Below, in pieces: positions 1 through 8,164 of a stretch of DNA of 58,963 nucleotides. The stretch's first letter is position 1, and every line of letters begins with the position of its first letter. Source of the stretch: Sporolactobacillus nakayamae (lineage in GTDB: Bacteria; Bacillota; Bacilli; Bacillales; Sporolactobacillaceae); assembly GCF_900113325.1 (NCBI RefSeq), contig NZ_FOOY01000024.1:1-58963 (forward strand). Reading direction: 5' to 3'. Position numbers and translations under genes: made by a program. The notes under the pieces are model-generated. The model did no database searches, was not told the DNA's origin, and saw only the letters and a list, made by a program, of their open reading frames with translations.

Positions 1-319
1 GATTCTTTTTACTCTTAAAGCGAGGATGCTTGGCTTGTTTTTTAAAGAATCGGCCATAAGCAGTGGAAAGGTTCTTTAAACTGTTCTGCAAGGCAAACTT
101 ATCTGGTTCTTTGAGCCATGGTAACGCGTGTTTTAGTTGTGTCAAGGCTTTACTGCAAGTGTTATAGGTTAAGCCCTTACCGGTTTGTTGATACGTCTTT
201 TCCCAAGAATCTAAAAAATGATTATAGACAAACCGGCTGCATCCGATGGATTTATTGATCAGAACGGCTTGTTCTTCCGTAGGGAAAAGCCGAAATTTAA
301 ACGCTTTTTGGATGATCAC
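1..319 (-). mobile_element. tnpB: IS200/IS605-family TnpB (OrfB), N-terminal part, cut by window edge
   Basis: Reading the minus strand from a GTG at 319, behind a GAGGAGG ribosome binding site (near 325-333), gives an uninterrupted frame of 106 codons to the window edge. It begins VIIQKAFKFRLFPTEEQ and contains IGCSRFVYNHFLD and ALQNSLKNLSTAYGRFF, the classic N-terminal helix-turn-helix region of TnpB, the RNA-guided nuclease of IS200/IS605 and IS607 elements. The RuvC-like catalytic domain, zinc finger and the omega-RNA/right end lie outside the window, so activity cannot be judged. No tnpA is visible upstream; the element end lies only about 110 bp away (hairpin at 391-428). This suggests a tnpB-only element mobilised in trans. 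Confidence 0.9.
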
Positions 320-390
320 AGCCGTTCCTCCTCGTCTGCAAAAATAGTATCTTTATTATAGCGTGTATGTTCGCTTTTTGTAAAAAAAGA

Positions 391-428
391 GCGTCCTTAC
401 TCATGACTGAAGTCACGAGTAAGGACGC
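391..428. mobile_element. Subterminal hairpin at the left end of the IS200/IS605 element
   Basis: GCGTCCTTACTC (391-402) and GAGTAAGGACGC (417-428) form a perfect 12-bp inverted repeat. After one A/C mismatch the interior continues as TGACT-GA-AGTCA, giving a long foldback. IS200/IS605 elements carry such imperfect palindromes at their ends instead of terminal inverted repeats, and TnpA recognises them as single-stranded hairpins. The hairpin lies between tnpB and a gene fragment that starts abruptly at about 430, so I place the element boundary there. The exact cleavage site cannot be fixed without an empty-site sequence. Confidence 0.6.
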
Positions 429-750
429 AGGAAATCAACCCGAAGACTGGTCGCATATCGATGAAATGTGCCACATCTTTCGTGCGGCAGGCGCGACGAT
501 TTACTTTGTTGAATTGGAGGCAGATGTCAACGTGCGTCTGGAACGAAATCGAATGCCGGACAGACTTGCGGAAAAACCGACCAAGCGCAACATTAAGCAA
601 TCTGAGCAAAATTTACTTGAATCAATCGGTCACTATCGTTTGAATTCTCAACCAGGTGAAATAAGAGAAACAAATTATTTAAGGATTAACAACACAAATT
701 TGAGTGCGGCACAAGTTGCGCAAAAGATAAAAAACACGTTCCATTTGTAA
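429..750 (+). pseudogene. AAA/shikimate-kinase-like P-loop kinase, 3' part only (IS-truncated)
   Basis: From about 430 the plus strand encodes NQPEDWSHIDEMCHIFR, then YFVELEADVNVRLERNR, PTKRNIKQSE and NYLRINNTNLSAAQVA. This is the C-terminal half of a small nucleoside/shikimate-kinase-like P-loop protein common in Bacillales (usually about 180 residues). The Walker A loop and the first half are missing. The upstream open frame (ATG 367) merely reads through the IS hairpin, so its first 18 or so residues are element-derived. I infer that insertion or deletion by the IS removed the promoter, start and ATP-binding site. The remnant is unlikely to be functional. Confidence 0.75.
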
Positions 751-755
751 TCATG

Positions 756-802
756 AAAAAAAGCCCCGGTGAAGCGACAGTCCGCTTCCCGAGACTTTTT
801 TT
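756..802. terminator. Bidirectional rho-independent terminator
   Basis: An imperfect hairpin with GAAGCG/CGCTTC at its core is flanked by an A-run at 756-762 and a T-run at 796-802. It can end both the kinase remnant (plus) and pncB (minus), which converge here. Confidence 0.7.
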
Positions 803-810
803 ATACTGAT

Positions 811-2283
811 TTACTTACCGCTGAATTCCTCTGAATAACTATTCAACAGATTATGTTTGGCATTCCAAACATTCCAAGAAAGATCCACGAAGTATTGGTG
901 CGGATTTTCAAAACGCAGCACTTCCGCCCATTGACGTTGTACCTGTTCCTGCGCAAATTCACGTATTTCCCTAACGGAAGGATTCTGATAGCACAGTTTA
1001 CCATGATTATAAATCTGTTTCCGAAGCAGCTCCGCCTTGTAGCGTTTCAGTCTCTTCTTTTTCCATGTAAACACAGGGTCAAATAAAGTAAGTGGTTTTG
1101 ATTCATCAATCGTCTCCGAATCGTCGCAAATCAAATCGGCAATCGCTTTATCCGCGTCTTTATCATAAATGCGATAGATCTTCTTGAATCCTGGATTCGT
1201 AATTTTTTCTTCATTTTCACTAATTTTAATTCGCGGAATAATCTCGCCGTTCTTCTCAACAGCGACCAGTTTGTAGACGCCGCCAAACACCGGTTCCGAA
1301 CGCGCGGTAATCAGCCGTTCGCCAACGCCAAAAGAGTCGATCTTCGCGCCTTCAGCAAGGACATCTTTAATAATATGTTCATCGAGTGAGTTCGAAATGA
1401 CAATGACCGCTTTCGGGAACCCGGCGTCATCCAAAGCTTTTCTGACCTTTCTCGTCAGATAGGTAATGTCCCCGGAATCAATTCGAATACCCAACGGCTC
1501 ATGGCCTTTCGCCCGTAATTCTTTAAAAACCTGAATGGCATTCGGAAGTCCGGACTTCAGGACATTGAATGTATCGATCAAGACGAGGCATTGATCCGGA
1601 TAAGCATTTGCCCAAGCGCGAAATGCTTCCAGTTCACTGTCAAACAGCTGAACCCAGCTATGCGCCATTGTTCCGGATACCGGGATATCAAACATCATCC
1701 CTGCCAGCGTGTTAGCCGTCGCCGCACATCCGCCAATCACCGCTGCCCGAGCGCCATAGATCGCGCCATCGTAGCCCTGTGCACGTCTGGAACCGAATTC
1801 CATAACAGGCCGATTTCCGGCGACACGGCAGATTCGATTCGCCTTCGTCGCGATTAGTGTCTGATGGTTAATCGTAACAAGAATCATCGTCTCCAAGAGC
1901 TGCGCTTGAATAGCCGGCCCTTTTACAGTCACAAGCGGTTCATTGGGAAATACCGGATAGCCTTCGGGAATTGCCCATACATCACATGAAAATTTGAATG
2001 TTGAAAGATAATCGAGAAATTTCTCTGAAAAGGTATTTGTTGAGCGCAAATAATTAATATCGTCTACAGTAAACCGGAGATTTTCGAGGTATTCAATCAG
2101 CTGCTCCACTCCGGCCATAACACAATAACCGCCGCCGTCAGGAACTCTACGGAAATACATATCAAAATAAACAATCTGGCCGCCTACCCCTTCTTCGAGA
2201 TAGCTGTTCCCCATTGTTAGTTCATAAAAATCAACCAGCATAGTGAGATCTCGGTCATTTCTCACGTCAAACCTGGATTCCAT
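811..2283 (-). CDS. pncB: Nicotinate phosphoribosyltransferase
   Basis: 490 residues, the usual length for the Bacillales enzyme. It makes nicotinate mononucleotide from nicotinate and PRPP with ATP (EC 6.3.4.21), the entry step of the Preiss-Handler NAD salvage route in the cytoplasm. Recognisable stretches are the N-terminal MLVDFYELTMGNSYLE, the GSRRAQGYDGAIYGARAA segment that carries the histidine region in relatives, and GIRIDSGDITYLTRKVR with the phosphate-binding region. The ATG at 2283 follows a TTGGAGG site about 10 nt upstream. It is monocistronic and convergent with the kinase remnant. Confidence 0.93.
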   Translation of the reverse strand: MESRFDVRNDRDLTMLVDFYELTMGNSYLEEGVGGQIVYFDMYFRRVPDGGGYCVMAGVEQLIEYLENLRFTVDDINYLRSTNTFSEKFLDYLSTFKFSCDVWAIPEGYPVFPNEPLVTVKGPAIQAQLLETMILVTINHQTLIATKANRICRVAGNRPVMEFGSRRAQGYDGAIYGARAAVIGGCAATANTLAGMMFDIPVSGTMAHSWVQLFDSELEAFRAWANAYPDQCLVLIDTFNVLKSGLPNAIQVFKELRAKGHEPLGIRIDSGDITYLTRKVRKALDDAGFPKAVIVISNSLDEHIIKDVLAEGAKIDSFGVGERLITARSEPVFGGVYKLVAVEKNGEIIPRIKISENEEKITNPGFKKIYRIYDKDADKAIADLICDDSETIDESKPLTLFDPVFTWKKKRLKRYKAELLRKQIYNHGKLCYQNPSVREIREFAQEQVQRQWAEVLRFENPHQYFVDLSWNVWNAKHNLLNSYSEEFSGK

Positions 2284-2608
2284 GGTCTTGTTTCCTCCAA
2301 TGTGTCGTTTATGTATTTTCTAAGGGATATATTGAATCGAGTATACTATTGACGAACAATCTTGTAAACTGTGGCTCAATTTTAATATTCTGAGCTGATG
2401 TCGCTATACTATGAACTAAGCGCTTAAATAATTGATCTGCATTAGAAAACTTTAACGCAATCTTTAGCATAGGTTTATGTTTTCTCAATAACGATAAATT
2501 ACTATATAATAATAGAAGAAGCACATTGAATTGATCAAAAAATGAAGACCATTGTCGAATAGATATCGTGGTAACACAATTTGATAAAGACTGGACGCGT
2601 GCTCCATT
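2284..2608. other. Intergenic stretch with a doubtful minus-strand frame
   Basis: AT-rich spacer between the divergent pncB and PAP2 genes. A 71-codon frame (2309-2524, minus) reads LLYSNLSLLRKHKPMLKIAL and could be a worn C-terminal transposase scrap. It has no convincing start or ribosome binding site and I do not call it a gene. No riboswitch or strong terminator was recognised. Confidence 0.35.
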
Positions 2609-2623
2609 AGGAGGTGACTAATC

Positions 2624-3157
2624 GTGCAACCCATGAATGAACTATATGAAATGGAATGCCGTATTTTCAGGAAAATTAATCAGCATTTCGAACGGAAAAT
2701 GTGGAATGCATATTTTCGAACCATTACTAATATCGGCGGCGCCGTATTGGAAATATTGCTCGTTTTATTTCTGTTAATCTTTGCACATGGGCAGTTACGT
2801 TTGACTGCCGTCGCATGCGCAGTGTCCTTAGCACTCAGCCATATTATCGTTCAAATTTTCAAGAAATGCTTTCCAAGAAAACGTCCTTATTTAATTCTTA
2901 ATGGAACGAACCATCCAATTAACGCATTACAGGATCACTCATTTCCATCGGGGCACACAACTGCAATATTTTCAGTTATTATACCACTTATTCTGCTTCA
3001 CCCGTCGCTATGTCTGATTTTGCTCCCTGTGGGATTCAGCGTCGCTGTTTCACGCATCTTCCTCGGATTGCATTACCCATCAGATGTCTTAGCGGGCATG
3101 CTGCTTGGCAGTGTTACAGGCTATATTTGCTTCGTGAAAATTGTCCTGCCGTTCTAA
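2624..3157 (+). CDS. PAP2-family membrane phosphatase (undecaprenyl-PP phosphatase/BcrC-like)
   Basis: 177 residues with several hydrophobic helices and all three PAP2 signature blocks: KKCFPRKRP (KxxxxxxRP), FPSGHTTA (PSGH) and SRIFLGLHYPSD (SRxxxxxHxxxD). These form the vanadate-type phosphatase site on the outer face of the membrane. Family members dephosphorylate undecaprenyl diphosphate or phosphatidylglycerophosphate-type lipids; which of these applies cannot be told from the sequence. The GTG start at 2624 follows AGGAGGTGA with a 7-nt gap. A perfect terminator follows, so the gene is a single unit. Confidence 0.88.
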   Translation: MQPMNELYEMECRIFRKINQHFERKMWNAYFRTITNIGGAVLEILLVLFLLIFAHGQLRLTAVACAVSLALSHIIVQIFKKCFPRKRPYLILNGTNHPINALQDHSFPSGHTTAIFSVIIPLILLHPSLCLILLPVGFSVAVSRIFLGLHYPSDVLAGMLLGSVTGYICFVKIVLPF

Positions 3158-3171
3158 CACCATAGACATGT

Positions 3172-3209
3172 AAAGCAGCTGATCGAAATGGATCAGCTGC
3201 TTTGTTTTT
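3172..3209 (+). terminator. Rho-independent terminator after the PAP2 gene
   Basis: AAAGCAGCTGATC and GATCAGCTGCTTT form a perfect 13-bp stem with a 6-nt loop, followed by a T-rich tail. Confidence 0.9.
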
Positions 3210-3301
3210 GTAATGTATCCAGCAAAATAAGTCGCCATTTCTTTCCTCTGATAAGCAGACGGTTGTATACTTGGAGGAGACCAAAATTAGGAGGGGAAAT
3301 C

Positions 3302-4111
3302 GTGATAAAACTGATTGCTATCGATCTGGATGGGACATTGCTCGATGACAAGAAACAAATATCTGAGCGAACGCAGACTGCATTGAAAGCAGCCAAACAA
3401 AAAGGGGTTAAAGTTGTTTTATGTACCGGTCGGCCGCTTCTTGGTATTAAAAGCTATTTAGAGCTCCTCGGTCTGACTGACAAGGGAGATTTTGCAATTA
3501 CGTACAACGGTGGCCTCGTGCAGAAAACCGATTCAGGTGAGGTCATCTCAGAAAAAATTCTGACACGAGACCAGCTGCTCTCGATCTATGATCTCAGCCG
3601 GGAGCTTGACGTGCCCATGAACTTCATCGATTTGAAACAGGTCTACTGCCCTCCCTACCCTGAAAGCAGGCCCTCTTTGTATGGCCAGATCATGAAGGCG
3701 CTTCCTTTCACCACTATTGAGATGGATCGCATTTCTGACTCGTTCAAAGCAAACAAGGCAATTTTCTGCGCGAGCCAAAAGATATTGGATTCCGCAATCA
3801 GTCAAATTCCATCAAGTTACTATGATCGTTTTACAATTATGAAATCCCGGCCATTTTTGCTCGAAATTCTGAACAAAGAAGTGGACAAAGGCAAAGGCTT
3901 GCGAGCGCTCGGCGGATTTCTCGGGATTGCGCCCGAGGAGATGATGACCTTGGGTGATGAAGAAAACGACTTGGCAATGATCGATTATGCCGGACTTGGC
4001 GTCGCGATGGGAAACGCAATCGAGCCTTTGAAACAGAAAGCGCAGTTTGTGACGCGAACCAATACTGCGGATGGAGTAGCATATGCCGTTGAAAAATTTG
4101 TGTTGAACTGA
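3302..4111 (+). CDS. Cof-type HAD-IIB family hydrolase
   Basis: 269 residues from GTG 3302, placed 7 nt behind AGGAGGGG. A longer in-frame start at 3188 lies inside the preceding terminator and is rejected. HAD motif I is IDLDGTLLDD at residues 6-15 (nucleophile Asp8, acid Asp10). Motif II is the CTGRP segment, and motif IV is GDEENDLAM near residue 217, followed by GVAMGNA, which is diagnostic of the Cof/YidA subfamily. The C2B cap between motifs II and III fits sugar-phosphate or flavin/PLP phosphatases. The substrate is not predictable. It is a monocistronic cytosolic enzyme ending at a terminator. Confidence 0.9.
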   Translation: MIKLIAIDLDGTLLDDKKQISERTQTALKAAKQKGVKVVLCTGRPLLGIKSYLELLGLTDKGDFAITYNGGLVQKTDSGEVISEKILTRDQLLSIYDLSRELDVPMNFIDLKQVYCPPYPESRPSLYGQIMKALPFTTIEMDRISDSFKANKAIFCASQKILDSAISQIPSSYYDRFTIMKSRPFLLEILNKEVDKGKGLRALGGFLGIAPEEMMTLGDEENDLAMIDYAGLGVAMGNAIEPLKQKAQFVTRTNTADGVAYAVEKFVLN

Positions 4112-4131
4112 GCGATCTCTTGAAAATGTGT

Positions 4132-4161
4132 GACACCAGTAATAAAGGTGTCTTTTTTTTT
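4132..4161 (+). terminator. Rho-independent terminator after the HAD gene
   Basis: GACACC (4132-4137) pairs with GGTGTC (4147-4152), followed by a run of at least nine T. Confidence 0.85.
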
Positions 4162-4222
4162 CGCCGAAATATGCAAAAGCCAGTATAATAAAATTATTAC
4201 GTTCTGAAATGGGGAAGATTTC

Positions 4223-5218
4223 TTGAAGAAAATTCTTGTTTTGGCGACCGGGGGCACCATCGTTTCAACCGTACAGCAAAACGGACTTGCTCCCGGTCTT
4301 AGCTTGAATGAGCTCGCTCATTATTTTACAGATCATCATCAGCCTGATACTGCTATTTCTTTCAAAATATTAATGAATAAAGACAGTACGAATATGCAGC
4401 CTGAGGACTGGCTGACGATCGCGCGTGCCATTCAAGCGAATTGCGATAAATTCGATGGTTTTATCATTACACACGGAACAGATACAATGGCTTATACTGC
4501 GGCAGGGCTCTCCTACTTGCTCCATGGAATCGATAAAACGGTCGTGATCACCGGATCTCAGATACCTGTAAGTTTTAAAAAAACGGACGCGAAAAAGAAT
4601 ATCAAAGACGCACTCATCTTTGCTGCAAATTCTGATTTACCCGGCGTTTTTATCGTTTTCGATGGAAAGGCAATTTTGGGAACACGCGCCATTAAAATGA
4701 GAACAAAGAGCTATGATGCGTTCAAAAGTGTCAATTTTCCATATATCGCTTCGATCAGTGATGGTAAGATCACGGTGGACTATCGGCCGCAACTTGAATC
4801 TATACCGTTCCAAAGCAAGATGGATCTCTGTCCCGATGTCTTTTTATTGAAGGCATTTCCTGGTCTCCCGCCCCAATTTTTCGATTTTATAAGTGAACAC
4901 ACAAAAGGATTAATCATCGAAAGTTTCGGAAACGGTGGACTTCCGTTTGAGCAACGTGACCTTGTTTCCGGCGTTCAAAAACTTGTTCAAAGTGGTTTGC
5001 CTGTTATCATAACCACGCAATGCCTTGAGGAAGGACAGAATATGGCTCTGTACGAAGTGGGCAAAAAGGTTGCTGAAGCCGGCGGAATCACTGCCGGCGA
5101 TATGAATACCGAGGCAATTGTCGCCAAACTCATGTGGATTCTCGCAAACACATCCAACCCGGCGGAAATTAAACGCAGACTTCAAACACCAGTCGCGCAC
5201 GATCTAAGTTACGTGTAA
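4223..5218 (+). CDS. ansA: L-asparaginase (cytosolic type)
   Basis: 331 residues. It hydrolyses asparagine to aspartate and ammonia. The first catalytic threonine lies in ATGGTIVST near the N terminus, and the second triad block is HGTDTMAYTA near residue 89. No signal peptide is present, so the enzyme is cytoplasmic and closer to type I than to secreted type II forms. The start is TTG at 4223, 8 nt after a GGGGAA site. The N terminus MKKILVLATGGTI matches the family. Terminators on both sides make it a single-gene unit. Confidence 0.88.
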   Translation: MKKILVLATGGTIVSTVQQNGLAPGLSLNELAHYFTDHHQPDTAISFKILMNKDSTNMQPEDWLTIARAIQANCDKFDGFIITHGTDTMAYTAAGLSYLLHGIDKTVVITGSQIPVSFKKTDAKKNIKDALIFAANSDLPGVFIVFDGKAILGTRAIKMRTKSYDAFKSVNFPYIASISDGKITVDYRPQLESIPFQSKMDLCPDVFLLKAFPGLPPQFFDFISEHTKGLIIESFGNGGLPFEQRDLVSGVQKLVQSGLPVIITTQCLEEGQNMALYEVGKKVAEAGGITAGDMNTEAIVAKLMWILANTSNPAEIKRRLQTPVAHDLSYV

Positions 5219-5242
5219 GGTTCTACGTTTTATTCCCAAACG

Positions 5243-5283
5243 AAAAAAATCGCCCCCATAGTGTAATGGGGGCGATTTTTTGA
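5243..5283 (+). terminator. Bidirectional rho-independent terminator
   Basis: ATCGCCCCCAT (5249-5259) pairs with ATGGGGGCGAT (5266-5276), with an A-run before and a T-run after. It ends ansA and can also end the minus-strand operon 5300-6478. Confidence 0.92.
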
Positions 5284-5299
5284 TTTAACTATAGTTCTT

Positions 5300-5467
5300 T
5301 CAATGACGCATTTCCATTAATTGCAAAGCTTCTTTTCTTGAAATGTATTTGTTATCCAATGTAAAGCTCCACATACTCATGAAAGCAGCCACTAGAACCA
5401 TTAACGCACCGATCCATGTTGTGTTAATTAGTCCAATATGCGCAACAACAACTTGATCACTCGACAT
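5300..5467 (-). CDS. Small single-pass membrane protein, 55 residues
   Basis: The minus-strand frame from ATG 5467 begins MSSDQVVVAHIGLINTTWIG, continues with a hydrophobic segment (ALMVLVAAFMSMWSF) and ends in a charged tail (DNKYISRKEALQLMEMRH). The layout is one transmembrane helix followed by a cytoplasmic-looking tail. It lies 30 bp downstream of the DUF4064 gene and immediately before the shared terminator, so it is probably the last gene of that operon. The ribosome binding site is weak (purine run only). I do not recognise a family. The call rests on frame composition and position. Confidence 0.55.
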   Translation of the reverse strand: MSSDQVVVAHIGLINTTWIGALMVLVAAFMSMWSFTLDNKYISRKEALQLMEMRH

Positions 5468-5497
5468 TTTTTCTAATTAACTCAATTTTTGTTTTCT

Positions 5498-5911
5498 TTA
5501 GGATTCGTAGGAATCCATCGGCAGCTTTGGTTTTCTTACAAGCGCCATAATCCCGGCAATAATTAAGAGAATACCCGGTACGAGCAGTTCGGGCAAACTT
5601 AATACACCGGCAATGAGAATAAACACACCTGCTGTTTTCGCTTTTTTCATTTTCAGCAACAGAAAAAGCCCAATTGTCGTTAACAAAAAAATAACGATTG
5701 TAACCGCTAAAATAACATCACCTGCCAATTGAGCAATGTGAACGATTTCATTAAATTGTTGCTGCGTTAAATTTTGCTCCTCACTTGCCGCTTTTAACTG
5801 CATTTGAACTTGTGAATAATCTACAGTAACGAGCCGAATGCCTATTAGCAAAGCTAAGAGGTTCAAACATCCTCCGATAACAGTTAATGCAATTTCTCCA
5901 GTTCTTTTCAA
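5498..5911 (-). CDS. DUF4064-type membrane protein
   Basis: 137 residues with four hydrophobic segments: about 5-25, 63-84, 92-106 and 108-125. A Gln/Glu-rich extracytoplasmic loop (ASEEQNLTQQQFNEIVH) separates the first two. The pattern MKRTGEIALTVIGGCLNLLAL plus C-terminal AGVFILIAGVLSL is typical of DUF4064 proteins of Bacillales, whose function is unknown. The start is TTG at 5911, 6 nt after GGAGGG. It forms an operon with the YcxB-like gene upstream (33 bp gap) and the 55-residue membrane protein downstream. Confidence 0.75.
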   Translation of the reverse strand: MKRTGEIALTVIGGCLNLLALLIGIRLVTVDYSQVQMQLKAASEEQNLTQQQFNEIVHIAQLAGDVILAVTIVIFLLTTIGLFLLLKMKKAKTAGVFILIAGVLSLPELLVPGILLIIAGIMALVRKPKLPMDSYES

Positions 5912-5944
5912 ATAAAGCCCTCCTGTGAGTTATCTCGAACCCAA

Positions 5945-6478
5945 TTATTCTTTTACTACGGATTCTGGAATAATTTTTTTAAGTTGCTCACCCAAATCAT
6001 GCGCCTCAATCTCGGATTTGGGCAAAATAATTGCCGCCATCGGATTGATATAGAAGTAAAGATAATCATCTGTTTCAGAAATTTTCACAATACCGGACCA
6101 TGCTGAACGATACTCGCGGTTCGATCCGGCTCCCTCGATCAATCCTTCTTCCGTTATCTCCAGCCTTTCATCCATGGGGAGCTGATCGCCCATTTTTTCA
6201 TCAATCATTTTTGAAAGATTGCGACGAACACTTCGAAAAAAGATTTTTGGGATAATGAAAAACCACAAGATCGCAAGGATACAAAAGAAGTAAAACAAGC
6301 TGGCAATAAACACGCCGGTTATTTGGGAAATGATTAAAGGGAAAATAATGAAGATGAGCGCAAGCAATCGCGTCGTGATTAATGAGCGTTTCATGACTAA
6401 AGAATGCTCATACGCGTTAAGATTGAAAGCGATGTAGTCTTCCTTAGTCAGTTGATAGTGAAAATCCAACTGCAACAC
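5945..6478 (-). CDS. YcxB-like family protein
   Basis: 177 residues. Two adjacent transmembrane helices (about residues 33-75) are followed by a cytosolic domain ending in YFYINPMAAIILPKSEI, the hallmark of the YcxB-like C-terminal domain. The function of the family is unknown. The start is uncertain: GTG 6478 gives MLQLDFHYQL, while TTG 6469 sits better behind GGGG. First gene of the 6478-5300 minus-strand operon. Confidence 0.78.
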   Translation of the reverse strand: MLQLDFHYQLTKEDYIAFNLNAYEHSLVMKRSLITTRLLALIFIIFPLIISQITGVFIASLFYFFCILAILWFFIIPKIFFRSVRRNLSKMIDEKMGDQLPMDERLEITEEGLIEGAGSNREYRSAWSGIVKISETDDYLYFYINPMAAIILPKSEIEAHDLGEQLKKIIPESVVKE

Positions 6479-6754
6479 CCCATTGTGGATATTTCAAGAA
6501 AAATATAGCTAAGTTAACTATACAATACTTCCCAATGCAGTTCACGGAATTTCTTCGGATTACCGATTGTAAAGATTAAAGAAAACAAGATCCCACAGAG
6601 GCATCTCAGCAGGATCTTATTTAAAAGGATCTATTTTTCAGTCTTGTTCACGTTTATCAGTGGTTGCTAATTGTAAACTGACGTTATTCAATCTATACTG
6701 CTCCGAACAACAGATGTTCTTGAACCATTAATGAGCAAGAAGCTTGGCACGAAT

Positions 6755-6791
6755 TTCAGTTGATCAGGTAAGCGCCTGTAAGCGCCTGTAT
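6755..6791 (+). repeat. Short fragment of the interspersed AAGCGG repeat
   Basis: CAGTTGATCAGGTAAGCGCC corresponds to the left part of the 340-bp repeat (compare 24051, 58849 and the complement of 51785-51805). The GTAAGCGCCT unit is duplicated. The rest of the repeat is not recognisable here. Confidence 0.5.
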
Positions 6792-6854
6792 AGTGTCTAT
6801 ATTTAAGACAAAAAAATGAGCTGAGAATCGAATTGGGCCAAGTTCACCCAATAA

Positions 6855-7044
6855 TCAACTCTCAACTGCCACCAACGCCATTTTCTCGCGAGTATGAACT
6901 TTAACATGCGATGAAAATATGGCATTGGAAGACTGCAAAGCAGTCCAGATAGGTTTGCTATTGTTAAGGGGAGCACCAAAAATAGCTGAACAAATCAACT
7001 TACCAACCAATTTAACAAAACCATACAAGATCAGGACTGAACAT
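6855..7044 (-). other. Candidate short hydrophobic peptide gene (possibly frameshifted)
   Basis: An ATG at 7044 sits 6 nt behind a perfect AAGGAGGTG (7051-7060, minus) and opens a frame of only ten residues, MFSPDLVWFC, stopping at 7012. The overlapping next frame stays open for 62 codons to 6855 and starts with a hydrophobic, Lys-spaced stretch (VLILYGFVKLVGKLICSAIF). Loss of one base in AGTCCTG would join the start to that frame. It could be a short pheromone-like peptide, a membrane peptide with a frameshift, or a fortuitous site. Its divergent position next to the Rgg-like gene recalls Rgg-peptide gene pairs, which is inference. Confidence 0.35.
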
Positions 7045-7083
7045 GGCCGGCACCTCCTTTTGATAGATTTATCGTAGCATGAT

Positions 7084-7111
7084 TCGACATAAATGTATTA
7101 AAATGTATCAT
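7084..7111 (+). promoter_or_regulatory. Putative promoter of the Rgg-like gene
   Basis: TCGACA (7084-7089) and TATCAT (7106-7111) are separated by 16 nt. The spacer and -10 area contain AATGTAT twice, a possible operator. AGGAGG follows near 7125. Confidence 0.4.
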
Positions 7112-7139
7112 ATACTCACATAATAGGAGGAACCGACTT

Positions 7140-8024
7140 ATGAAATATCAATTGGGAGACGTGTTAAAGAAGGTTCGTCAATCTAAGCGCTATACGCAAA
7201 AATATGTGGCTGGTGATCAAATGTCTCGAGCAACATATGCAAAAATAGAAGCATGTGACATGCAGCCTACCGTAGGAAAATTTATGCATATATTAAAAAA
7301 ACTAGATATATCCTATGAAGAATTAACCTATATACAGAATTCTTATAGTCTAAACGGTAAAGATGAGATCATTCATGATTTTTTCAAACTCACATCCAGT
7401 GCAGACATTCAAAGGGTAGATAATTTAAACAAAAAATGTGAACTCTATTTGAAAAGAAGCTTTGATAATGTTGTTCAAGATATTCATTATGTATGCAGAG
7501 CACTTTCTTCAATTCATTCCGAACAAGCATTTGAGCAGGCATTGCCTTACGCAAATAAAGTATGGGATCGCTTAGCAAAATTGGATAATTGGTACTCAGT
7601 AGAACTAAAATTGATAAATAATATCTTCTTTTTTTTCCCACTTGAAACCGGCATATCAATCGCCGAACGTGCTCTTAAAGAAATTGAACGATTTACTTAC
7701 ATCATTAGAAATGATGAATTGAAATCTTCATATTTATTAAACTTAACAATTTATCTAATAAAAAATCAAAAATATGAAAAGGCATTACTATATGCCAATA
7801 AATCAATAGAAGAATGTATGCAAATTAAAAGATTTGAAGGCTTGGCGGCTGCCTATGTGAGAAAAGGCATTACCTCGATTAAAATAGAGAAATCACACCA
7901 AGGACTAGAAATAATAAAAAAAGGTTTATCAATATGCAAAGTTCTTGATTTGAACTCATTGTTCGAAGCCCTAACTCAGGAAGTCCATGAACTTACCTCA
8001 ATTGATATTGATCTAAAAATTTGA
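7140..8024 (+). CDS. Rgg/GadR/MutR-like HTH transcriptional regulator (RNPP type)
   Basis: 294 residues. The N-terminal XRE-type helix-turn-helix (residues 5-60, LGDVLKKVRQSKRYTQKYVA) is followed by an all-helical region with TPR-like repeats (about 110-280), including ALPYANKVWDRLAKLDNW and KYEKALLYANKSIEEC. Rgg-type regulators bind a small secreted peptide in the repeat domain and control a neighbouring target. No classical SHP gene was recognised, but a short peptide frame with a strong ribosome binding site lies divergently at 7044. The gene is markedly AT-rich compared with its neighbours, suggesting transfer. ATG 7140 follows AGGAGG. Confidence 0.8.
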   Translation: MKYQLGDVLKKVRQSKRYTQKYVAGDQMSRATYAKIEACDMQPTVGKFMHILKKLDISYEELTYIQNSYSLNGKDEIIHDFFKLTSSADIQRVDNLNKKCELYLKRSFDNVVQDIHYVCRALSSIHSEQAFEQALPYANKVWDRLAKLDNWYSVELKLINNIFFFFPLETGISIAERALKEIERFTYIIRNDELKSSYLLNLTIYLIKNQKYEKALLYANKSIEECMQIKRFEGLAAAYVRKGITSIKIEKSHQGLEIIKKGLSICKVLDLNSLFEALTQEVHELTSIDIDLKI

Positions 8025-8164
8025 TTTCACAAAATATATAAACTTTTTCCTCACTCCTCTTCCCCTAATTTATTTCCCCATCTAATTTTATCTGAATATT
8101 CTTTCTACTTAGGCTGCTGCGCAGACTGCGTCAACCCGAATTTTATTTTAATCTTATATATTTC

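Larger units (their letters stand above)
6479..7083. other. Long intergenic region with repeat scrap and hairpins
   Basis: Over 600 bp without a conventional gene. AAGATCC (6587-6593) and GGATCTT (6612-6618) can pair. A fragment of the interspersed repeat (TGATCAGGTAAGCGCC) lies at about 6755-6791, with the 10-mer GTAAGCGCCT present twice in tandem. The right part contains the peptide frame described at 6855-7044. Confidence 0.5.

Noticed and set aside
2309-2524. 71-codon minus-strand gene upstream of pncB
   Set aside because: No ribosome binding site, no recognised family with any confidence, AT-rich; at most a transposase scrap.
3188-3301. Longer N terminus of the Cof-type HAD hydrolase
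   Set aside because: The upstream start lies inside the terminator of the preceding gene; GTG 3302 has AGGAGGGG and gives the normal family start.
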